From the NCBI GenBank assembly GCA_022841645.1, contig JALHRC010000011.1, positions 1 through 41,067 on the forward strand: 41,067 nt of DNA, in the 5' to 3' direction. Position 1 is the stretch's first letter. Each line of letters starts with the position of its first letter. The notes beneath the pieces were generated by a model, which worked only from the letters and a program-made list of their open reading frames with translations, ran no database searches and was not told where the DNA came from. A program made the position numbers and the translations under genes. The DNA comes from Minisyncoccota bacterium. GTDB taxonomy: Bacteria > Patescibacteriota > Minisyncoccia > Phycocordibacterales > UBA918. Positions 33,173-40,221 of this stretch are shown piece after piece.

Positions 33173-34261
33173 ATGGAAACCATTCTCAAACGTGCCACCT
33201 GGCTTGAGCTTTTCTACGACCTAGCCATTGTGGCACTCGTCGCACAACTCACCTACCTCGCTGCCAAATACCACCACAGCCCGAGCGATTTTCTCAATAT
33301 CTTCATTATTGCGTACACTATTTTCTTTACCTGATGGACAACTACCGTTAACCGCAACCTCCAACTCACCGAGGATCGTTTTGACCAAATTGCTGTACAA
33401 CTTAAAGTGGTCGGGGCATTTGTCATGAGTATTGCGATGGCTGATGTATTTTTAGGAAACTACCTCGTCTACTTTAGCGCCCTCGGGTGCGTTCGCCTGA
33501 TTCAAGTGGCTTTGCTGTTTCGGCTCTATGCACTCGATCCACAGCATGCTCCAAAAACCTACAACATCGCTACGGGGATAGCGATCGCCAGTGGCTTATG
33601 GATCGTGTCGAGTTTTCTTCCACCACCCTACCACTTCGTCGTTGCTCTAGCGGCGCTCGCGCTTGATATGCTGACGCCACTAACCAAAGGTAAGGGTAAC
33701 ACCGTGCGTCTCTTAAATGTTCACCACCTGCAAGAGCGCCTCGGGCTCTTTCTTATGTTAGTGCTCGGAGAGAGTATGTTGGTCGTCGCGCTCGTAAGCA
33801 CAAGCGCGAGTACCCTCACCTCACTACCACAGGCCGTGTTTTTGGGTCTTCTTATCACTATTGTCGTGTGGTGGCTCTACTTTGACTACCTCGAGCGCTG
33901 CGTCCATGGCGAACGTCCGCGGCACTTGTTTTGGTACCTGCAAGGGCACTGCCTCGTGTTTCTTTCACTCATTTTTGTAGCCGCTGGGTACAAAAATATC
34001 ATCGCCGACGGCACGTACACTGTTTTCGACACAGCACTCATTGCTGGCGGACTCTTTGGGGTAATCGCTGGTCTACTCGCTGTTCGGATCACTCTTTCAC
34101 CTCTCCCGAGAGTTATGGTAGTTGCGTTTATTGGAGCACTTTTCCTGATTGGCATAATTACCATTAGCAACATCTTCACCCCGTACGCTGTATTTAACCT
34201 TACCGGAGGCACAGTGATCGCCCTGGGCCTCATTGACCGACTGTTCTTAAGAAAACACTAA
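33173..34261 (+). pseudogene. ltrA: LtrA-family membrane protein gene interrupted by one in-frame TGA
   Basis: The frame from ATG 33173 would encode 362 residues but for TGA at 33332-33334 (codon 54). The start TWLELFYDLAIVALVAQLTY and the later HHLQERLGLFLMLVLGESML are clear low-temperature-requirement A (LtrA) signatures, and about 8-9 membrane helices are visible. TGA sits where relatives usually have the first Trp of a WW pair (FFT-stop-W), so a single G to A change from TGG explains it. Other genes here end in TGA, so it is not a Trp codon. The remaining 309 codons are intact, suggesting a very recent mutation, a sequence error, or readthrough. Confidence 0.8.
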
Positions 34262-34355
34262 AAGACCCATCATGACAGAAAGGTAGTCATAGGGCGCCCA
34301 ACGCAGTACCAGCTACGGCACCGAGTGGTGCACGACAATTCAGATGACCCAATGA

Positions 34356-35525
34356 CTACTCATCACCAACTCTCTGCGGCTCGCTGCGCAAAGCAATCAC
34401 AAGCACCATCACGAGTACCAGTGCGGCAAAGCCCATCCCTACCCACGGAATCCAAGCGTTTTGTTCGGTAAAGCGGCTCTCTTCAGGGTCACAGGCGTCG
34501 CCGATGCCATCACTGTCAGTATCGCGCTGGTCGCGATTTGGTTCGGTCGGGCAATTGTCGATTGCCTCTTCGTGGCCATCGCGGTCGTAATCTTCACAGA
34601 CATCCCCGCGTCCGTTGTTGTCGCTGTCAGCTTGATCTGGATTGTAACGTTGTACGCAATTATCGAGCGTATCGACTACCCCATCACTATCAAGATCGGC
34701 TGGCACGTAGGCGTCATTTTGCCGACCTTCCTTAAGGACCTGTCGGCGTATGTTTTCTGCACCAGCAAGATCACCACGTTCCCCCACACTAATGTGCACT
34801 GGGCGGTCAGCGCCGCTATACAGGTGGTAGCTCGCGCCAGGCTGAGCGAGGTAGCGCAACGTCCGTGTATGCACCTCCGCATCCGCAGCATCGCCTTCTA
34901 CCAGTCGCAGCTCGGTGATGCGCAGGGGCTGTGCGTAGGTCAAAGTGACGATAAATTCCTGTGCCGTGGTGCGCGGAAAAGCAACCGCACTGCCGCCAGG
35001 CAAGATTGGAGCTAACAGGATTTCACTTCGCTCACCCACCACCGCACTCACCCCAACAGTACGAGGCAATGCTACGTGCGCGTCGAGCGCAAGGCGTAGC
35101 CCAGAAACACTCACCGGGCGCTCTGCCACCACACGCAGCGTCACCTCACCTTGCATGTTCTCAGGCAGTGGAAATTGGGCGAAGGAAGTTGCATCGGCAT
35201 CAGTAAGTGCCGGGAGTGGAGTACCCGTTTCCGCGTTGGTCACGGTGAAGCTTACCGGAATTCCCGTCCGAGTAGTAATAAAGGGAACAAAACGCTCCGC
35301 TACCGCTTCCCAGAGCGCCATTTGATCGTCGTAGAGGAGCTCGGGCGGTAGAGAAACTTCCATCACCGTCGGCACGGCGGCGGAACTCGTGGGTAACGTA
35401 AAGACAGTGGTATAAGCGCACTGCGGTTCACAGTCGACAACAGTAAAAGCTACCGTTGGCGCTGGTAGCAAGAAAAATAATACGCCAAGTAGCAACCAAC
35501 TACACCTTGAAGTAGTGAGCACCAT
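34356..35525 (-). CDS. Surface protein with thrombospondin type-3 (Ca2+-binding) repeats
   Basis: 389 residues. A signal peptide (about 1-26, LLLGVLFFLLPAPTVAF) is followed by a beta-rich domain (about 27-265), then TSP3-like calcium repeats: DLDSDGVVDTLDNC, DSDNNGRGDVCEDYDRDG and DTDSDGIGDACDPEESR (about 280-350). A membrane helix (AWIPWVGMGFAALVLVMVLVIAL) and a short tail close the protein. It is thus anchored by its C-terminus with the repeats as a rigid calcium-dependent stalk. It lies 9 bp after the DUF2339 gene on the same strand. Confidence 0.85.
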   Translation of the reverse strand: MVLTTSRCSWLLLGVLFFLLPAPTVAFTVVDCEPQCAYTTVFTLPTSSAAVPTVMEVSLPPELLYDDQMALWEAVAERFVPFITTRTGIPVSFTVTNAETGTPLPALTDADATSFAQFPLPENMQGEVTLRVVAERPVSVSGLRLALDAHVALPRTVGVSAVVGERSEILLAPILPGGSAVAFPRTTAQEFIVTLTYAQPLRITELRLVEGDAADAEVHTRTLRYLAQPGASYHLYSGADRPVHISVGERGDLAGAENIRRQVLKEGRQNDAYVPADLDSDGVVDTLDNCVQRYNPDQADSDNNGRGDVCEDYDRDGHEEAIDNCPTEPNRDQRDTDSDGIGDACDPEESRFTEQNAWIPWVGMGFAALVLVMVLVIALRSEPQRVGDE

Positions 35526-35534
35526 AAATAACTA

Positions 35535-37385
35535 TTACCTGCGCTGTCGTCGGTGCAGAAGTGCGGCACCCATGAGCATAAGTCCAATCAACCCAAAAGT
35601 GATGATGCGACCGGCCTCACCCATATCCCAGATATCAACAACAAGCAGTCGCACCACCACAAAGGCGATGAGCGTCCCACCATAGAGACTAATGGCACGC
35701 ACGTGGCAAGCTTGTCCACCGATGTAGGCGGTAAGACCAACCACTGTGTAAAGAAGGAGGGAGAGTAGCACTGCTGTGTCGTCCTGCAGGACCGCATGGG
35801 CAATTTCCCACACTAGGACATATATATAGAACGACCCGATGATGGCGAGTACACCGCCGAGGGAACGTAGTGCGGTCTTCTCAGCCTCCTCACCGTGCCC
35901 TACGAGGAAAAAGGCCCCGGCCCCCACTAGCACTATCGCCATGATGAGGAGGACAAAGAAGTCTTGATGCCAGAGACCGGCCGAAGGATCCCAACTAAGG
36001 CTCTCGACCGAAAGTAATACGGGCACGGCAAATAGAAGTGCTGCTCGCTGTGCAACACCTGCCGTACGAGTAATCGCATACGCGGCTATCACAATGGCTG
36101 CGGCCTCGAGAGCAAAGGCAATGGTGAGGGCCGGGCCAGAAAGCTCGACCGCTGTAGCGGCACCGAGGAGCCCTACTCCTACCGCTGCGTAGACATACAG
36201 CACCTCGCGAATGCCGGTCGCACGGAAGAGCAAAAACGAACCCATCAGAAACGCGAGCATCCAGGACGACAGAAGAAGGCTTTGCCACTCCTGTGGTGCG
36301 ACAGCGAGAATCCACACCATAACAAAGAGACCACTGCCCACCGCAGTGAGGAGATCGGCCTTCGCATCACTCCCCGTCCGCACCACCCCCGCCGTATGGA
36401 GTACAAAGAAGATGGCCGCGAAGGCGAAGGCGAAGAGAAGTAGCGTGGGGGCTTCGGGATGGGTGGGATTGCCAAAGACGGGGAGGCTGTACAGGAAAAC
36501 GACAATAAGTGCTGCCAACAGGAGGAGACGATGCCCGGTTGCAGCTACTACCCCTACCGTTCCCACAACCACCACGAGTAGATAAGAAAAGAGGCCAACG
36601 TAGGTGGGGGCTGGTGCGTCGGTAAGAAGCGGTGCTACGGCCGCCAAAAGCAGTGAGGCGAGTGCAAGCGAGCGACGCTTATGCTGCACACTAAAGGTGG
36701 CCACCACTGCCACCGCGAGAAACATGATCGCCAGCGCCAAGGTCGGCGTAAACATATCGTACGCGACCCGTGCGGCAAAAGTTGTCATAAGTATCGCTGT
36801 CGAACCAACCACCAAAAGAACACCGCCTTGGTGCACATACTGGCGAATGCGCCACGCTCCGAGTAAAAGAAAGAGTGCACCGATGCCGTAGCCAATCATG
36901 ATGCGCCCAGCTGGTCCCACCCAGTTGTTCATAAAGGCGTAGGTAGTAAACCAGCCCAGCGCAATAAGGAGAAGGAGTGCACCGAGTTTCATAATCCAAT
37001 CCTCGCGTAGCCAAGCAAAAAATTGTGTGAGTGCGTCAGGGGTGGTCGGTGGGGGCGCAAACGATGCGATTTGCCGACTGGCAGAAGAAAGCGTACTAAA
37101 CGCTGCCGCCACTGCCGCCGCCGGCCACCCCCGTTCGACAAGCGCCGCCTCAACCTCGGTACGCGTAGCTCCGCGGGCAAACCGGTCTTTAATATATGCC
37201 ATAAGCTCCGGACTCACTGCTGCCGCGGCTGTTTCAGCCACCGCTCCAGAGGGGCCCGCAGCTGCGGCGGTTGCTCGTTGTGTGAGTGCGCGTACCGTCT
37301 CTTCTAGCCGCTCCACGCGAGAGCGCAATGAGGCATAGGCGAGAAAAAATGCCACGAGTCCACCCACTAAAAGAAAGATTTCCAT
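35535..37385 (-). CDS. DUF2339 polytopic membrane protein
   Basis: 616 residues with many membrane helices. Helix 1 (about 1-20) is followed by a coiled segment (RSRVERLEETVRALTQRA) and a short helical domain (about 58-98, SPELMAYIKDRFARGATRTE and following), then the DUF2339 hallmark WLREDWIMKLGALLLLIALG and over ten further helices. The function of the family is unknown. The short helical domain resembles the N-terminus of the protein at 37948, suggesting a common binding partner. CATAAT (37394-37399) lies 8 nt before the ATG, consistent with a leaderless mRNA. Confidence 0.82.
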   Translation of the reverse strand: MEIFLLVGGLVAFFLAYASLRSRVERLEETVRALTQRATAAAAGPSGAVAETAAAAVSPELMAYIKDRFARGATRTEVEAALVERGWPAAAVAAAFSTLSSASRQIASFAPPPTTPDALTQFFAWLREDWIMKLGALLLLIALGWFTTYAFMNNWVGPAGRIMIGYGIGALFLLLGAWRIRQYVHQGGVLLVVGSTAILMTTFAARVAYDMFTPTLALAIMFLAVAVVATFSVQHKRRSLALASLLLAAVAPLLTDAPAPTYVGLFSYLLVVVVGTVGVVAATGHRLLLLAALIVVFLYSLPVFGNPTHPEAPTLLLFAFAFAAIFFVLHTAGVVRTGSDAKADLLTAVGSGLFVMVWILAVAPQEWQSLLLSSWMLAFLMGSFLLFRATGIREVLYVYAAVGVGLLGAATAVELSGPALTIAFALEAAAIVIAAYAITRTAGVAQRAALLFAVPVLLSVESLSWDPSAGLWHQDFFVLLIMAIVLVGAGAFFLVGHGEEAEKTALRSLGGVLAIIGSFYIYVLVWEIAHAVLQDDTAVLLSLLLYTVVGLTAYIGGQACHVRAISLYGGTLIAFVVVRLLVVDIWDMGEAGRIITFGLIGLMLMGAALLHRRQRR

Positions 37386-37393
37386 ATAGCTTA

Positions 37394-37399
37394 ATTATG
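37394..37399 (-). promoter_or_regulatory. -10 box of a likely leaderless transcript (DUF2339 gene)
   Basis: CATAAT with 8 nt to the ATG at 37385. Confidence 0.35.
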
Positions 37400-37496
37400 G
37401 CACGCTATCGTGCTTCTTGATATTTTCACCCAACACTACTGTGTACAATAGCAGCAACGCAAGTATGCCACCACGTAGTATCATGATGCTATACCT

Positions 37497-37826
37497 ATGA
37501 CTCTGTTCCAATACCTCACCGCCTTCATCGAGTTTTTTTCCCAAGTCATTATCCCTTTCATTGTTGGTGTGGCCTTTTTGGTGTTTGTCTGGAATGTCAT
37601 CCGCTACTTCGTCATCGAAGGTCACAGCGAGGACGGGCAGAAGGCCGCCAAAGCCCAGATCGCCTACAGCCTCGCCGCGTTTGTAGTGATTTTTATTTTT
37701 TGGGGTATGGTGACGCTACTCGCCGAGAGCCTTAATCTGCAGAATGAAAACCCTGTGTGTCCAGACTACTTGATGCAGCTTGGTCAGTGCAGTCGCTACA
37801 ATAACCCCCTAAGGCCGCCCGTTTGA
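37497..37826 (+). CDS. VirB2/TrbC pilin-like small membrane protein
   Basis: 109 residues with two membrane helices (about 15-37 VIIPFIVGVAFLVFVWNVI, about 60-80 SLAAFVVIFIFWGMVTLLA) and a short loop between them containing EGHSEDGQKAAKAQ. This two-helix hairpin with a polar turn is the layout of VirB2/TrbC-type conjugative pilins and of similar CPR proteins. A processed signal peptide is not obvious. It may work with the VirD4-like ATPase at 20619 in a type IV secretion or pilus machine. The gene stands alone, divergent from the DUF2339 gene. From 37827 to 37947 there is no gene. Confidence 0.6.
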   Translation: MTLFQYLTAFIEFFSQVIIPFIVGVAFLVFVWNVIRYFVIEGHSEDGQKAAKAQIAYSLAAFVVIFIFWGMVTLLAESLNLQNENPVCPDYLMQLGQCSRYNNPLRPPV

Positions 37827-37947
37827 CCAATTTCGCATTGACCAATAACTCTAGTGGGGAGGGTATCGCCTTTCCCAGTCCCACATCAGCAAGACCAGTG
37901 TCTGTGAGACAAAGACAAGAACTCCATCTACGTAATAACTCCCCACA

Positions 37948-38934
37948 CTACTGAGGCCCAGCCGACAGTACAGCCCAGAGAATAATTCCACCCAAAATAA
38001 TGATCAGCGGCAGCGCGACTAAACCAAAAGCCGCAGCAGTGGCGTACAGGCGGCGTAGACCACCATGCGCCGCACCATCAAAGCTCGGGCGAACCGCCAC
38101 CAGTGTCTCATACATCACCACCACAAAGGCCATAATCAGTAGACTACCCACCGACCCTAAGGCAGCTTGTGTCACCTCGACGGTAATCTCGGACAACACC
38201 AGCGCACTCGTGACACCTTGGAGAATACCGACCGGCACCATAACCATGAGACACATTACGAGATAGCGCCACAACACCTGCCACCAGTTCCCCTGTACAA
38301 GGAGGGTGCTACGCACGAGCGCCCCGAGTCCCCGAACATCCTCACGGGCAAATACCGTGAGTGAAAATAGTAAGTACACAGCTACCACCATAGCTGGGAT
38401 GATAAGCAGAATAAAGCTGGTCGCCATCACGAGCGTGGAAAGTAAGCTGACCCACAACACCGAGAAAAACCGGCGACTTAAAATCCACGAGAAACTCTGT
38501 TCAAGACTTTCCTGCCCATGCATGACGAAGGCGCGCACCGCCGCGAAGATACTGATGTAAAAGAACAACGTCACAAATAGCAAGGCGAGGCTGCCCGCCA
38601 GTTGCAAGCCAGCGCTACGCTCACTCAAGTCGCTGTCATACGCCAGAGCTGAAATGATAACTGACAGCGTAAGGAGAATCGCCACCACATCGAGGCGAGC
38701 GACGCACCTACGAATTGCTTGGCCGACGAGAGTAACAAAGCTTGGCCACACGACGGTGGTAGTTGGTGGGGGTGGCGGTAGCGATGGCACCACTCCTGCT
38801 ACTTCAGGGAGTAGGGCAGCGATTGTCGGTTCAGCATAGTGATGACTACGTAGCGTCTCCGCAATGGCCAGGGGACTGAGGCCGCGCGCACGCTCCGCTT
38901 CAACATACGCGCGCTGCTCGGAAGTGGGTAACAT
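37948..38934 (-). CDS. Polytopic membrane protein with N-terminal helical domain
   Basis: 328 residues. Residues 1-45 form a short helical domain (TSEQRAYVEAERARGLSPLA, then IAETLRSHHY), followed by a Pro-rich linker (SLPPPPPTTTV) and six or so membrane helices. Helices at about 105-130 and 165-195 (LLSTLVMATSFILLIIPAMV) and the pattern REDVRGLGALVRSTLLVQGNWW recall bacterial DUF975/YciC-like or YIP1-like integral membrane proteins. The function is unknown. It is the first gene downstream of the 16S 3' end, so rRNA readthrough would enter it. No SD. Confidence 0.6.
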   Translation of the reverse strand: MLPTSEQRAYVEAERARGLSPLAIAETLRSHHYAEPTIAALLPEVAGVVPSLPPPPPTTTVVWPSFVTLVGQAIRRCVARLDVVAILLTLSVIISALAYDSDLSERSAGLQLAGSLALLFVTLFFYISIFAAVRAFVMHGQESLEQSFSWILSRRFFSVLWVSLLSTLVMATSFILLIIPAMVVAVYLLFSLTVFAREDVRGLGALVRSTLLVQGNWWQVLWRYLVMCLMVMVPVGILQGVTSALVLSEITVEVTQAALGSVGSLLIMAFVVVMYETLVAVRPSFDGAAHGGLRRLYATAAAFGLVALPLIIILGGIILWAVLSAGPQ

Positions 38935-39251
38935 GGGAGCAAACTAACAATCGTAAATAATGTGAAAATTGTAGCACAGAGGAATGGACGCAGCGGCAGG
39001 GGACGCATCGATGCAAACAGCGGGCGGCCCCAAAGGGGCCGCCCGCTGTTTGCATCTTACATTAAAAACTCCACCTCCATGAGTGTCTTCGCACGCTCGT
39101 TTGTCTTATCCTAAGGTCCTGGTCTTTCCCAAGCGTCTGATACCAGTAAAGAGAATGAGTATCATGTCCCATTCTATGCTCAATTGAGGCACAGAATATC
39201 GACCAATTAGCCATCTATCATGAGAGTCACCCCTCATGCGTGACGTATCCA
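38935..39251. other. Spacer after 16S rRNA, no 23S or tRNA
   Basis: 317 bp without a gene. Apart from a large hairpin (39010-39056) I recognise nothing: no tRNA-Ile/Ala, no 23S start. The next gene downstream on the rRNA strand is a membrane protein. Confidence 0.6.
39010..39056. terminator. 22-bp perfect GC-rich hairpin, probable rRNA terminator
   Basis: Arms 39010-39031 and 39035-39056 are exact complements with an AAA loop. It lies about 200 bp past the 16S 3' end and 76 bp before the next gene. No T run follows on either strand. Confidence 0.55.
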
Positions 39252-39381
39252 ATTGGAATTAATCCACGACCAGCTTCCGCTAGCCGTGCCTTGTTACGAC
39301 TTACTCCCTGTCATCGATCTTACCGTCGGCCCACGCGAGGTGGGACTTCGGGTACTACCGACTCCCTTGAGTTGACGGGCG
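39252..39381 (-). rRNA. rrs: 16S rRNA, 3' exon
   Basis: It corresponds to E. coli positions about 1400-1542: CGCCCGTCAA at the start, the 1492R site (GTCGTAACAAGG) and helix 45 with a GGAA loop. The last bases read TGGATTAATTCC where nearly all bacteria have TGGATCACCTCC, aligned without gaps, so the anti-Shine-Dalgarno core is changed from CCUCC to AUUCC. The exact 3' end is set by alignment. Confidence 0.92.
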
Positions 39382-40221
39382 AATGTGATAGTTACAGACT
39401 TCACGTTCCCACGTAGCAAGCGGATTTCCCGCACTACGCGAGTCCAACAGTTTTTTGATTCATGTTCGATTTAAGAGCGCGAATTTTTTCAATCCCACTT
39501 TTTGTAAGATGAGCTTGCCTTTCAATAAGACGAGCTACCGCGCAAAAAGCTTTGAAGCTCTTTTGTTTCGATACACTTTGGAGTGGATGGGCCTGAAAAA
39601 ATGGAATAATTTTGTTCAAGATATCCCGATGGGAGTTAACGGTGTATCGATAACACTGACAGTGATTGGTGCGCACTTCTTTTTGGAAATACACAGCACC
39701 GCAATCAAGCGTATTCTTTACTTTTTCAAGCAATGGTCGATCCTGTTCTTGCATTTTCAAATGAAAGTGCACTTGGATTCCGTACCCTGCTTTATAAGAC
39801 GATGATTTCCACATGTTTACGTGAAAACATCCCTCACCATCCGTTAAACCGACAATATACTCCTTCGTTACTGTTGGTTTTGTCCTTCCCATGCGTACTT
39901 AAGTATACAACTAAGTTGACGTATAGTACTACGACGCAGCTGACTTCTTGTGGGTACATCTGTAGTCTCCTACAAGATCTCCCCGGGTTACGCATAGTTC
40001 TATTCCACACATCCACTACGGCTTTTCTTGGTATCTTCCCCATCCTCACCGCGCTTTTTCGATGGGTCGATACGGCCTTTTTGTGTAGGGCTGTGTTTTG
40101 TCGCTCGGTCCTTCAGTCCAACCCTCGCGGATTTGGACCTACCGTTGACTACGCTCTTACGACGAATAAGAGGAGTGGATTTAAACCACTTAGATCTATG
40201 CGCTACCGGGCGCATTTATTT
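39382..40221 (-). other. 840-bp intron-like insertion in 16S rRNA
   Basis: It interrupts 16S between positions equivalent to 1399 and 1400. The first 329 nt (sense) are non-coding and rich in hairpins (ATGCGC/GCGCAT, GTGG/CCAC, CTCTTA/TAAGAG, GGTCC/GGACC), with a GACTAC segment (near 39972) that could be a P7 strand, as in group I introns. A LAGLIDADG ORF follows, then only 52 nt. The boundaries do not show the usual U at the 5' and G at the 3' splice site, so the group is unproven and splicing is inferred. Confidence 0.75.
39434..39892 (-). CDS. LAGLIDADG homing endonuclease (single motif)
   Basis: 152 residues. The motif YIVGLTDGEGCF (12-23) is the LAGLIDADG helix with its acidic catalytic residue, followed by the usual beta strands (GYGIQVHFHLKMQEQD) and KVKNTLDCGAVYF. 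With one motif it should act as a homodimer on a near-palindromic site, here the intronless 16S allele. It lies in the 16S insertion on the rRNA strand. A maturase role in splicing is also possible for this family. No SD, and expression would depend on unprocessed rRNA precursor. Confidence 0.92.
   Translation of the reverse strand: MGRTKPTVTKEYIVGLTDGEGCFHVNMWKSSSYKAGYGIQVHFHLKMQEQDRPLLEKVKNTLDCGAVYFQKEVRTNHCQCYRYTVNSHRDILNKIIPFFQAHPLQSVSKQKSFKAFCAVARLIERQAHLTKSGIEKIRALKSNMNQKTVGLA

Noticed and set aside
33332-33334. TGA read as Trp or Gly (alternative genetic code)
   Set aside because: Several intact genes (for example those ending at 3778, 13566 and 14435) end with TGA in operon overlaps, so TGA is a stop here.
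38935-39251. A 23S rRNA start or spacer tRNA after 16S
   Set aside because: No cloverleaf or 23S 5' sequence is found; the next feature is a protein gene.
39382-40221. Archaeal-type bulge-helix-bulge intron
   Set aside because: I could not form the 3-nt bulges and 4-bp helix at the junctions, and the host is bacterial; a ribozyme-type intron is more likely though unproven.
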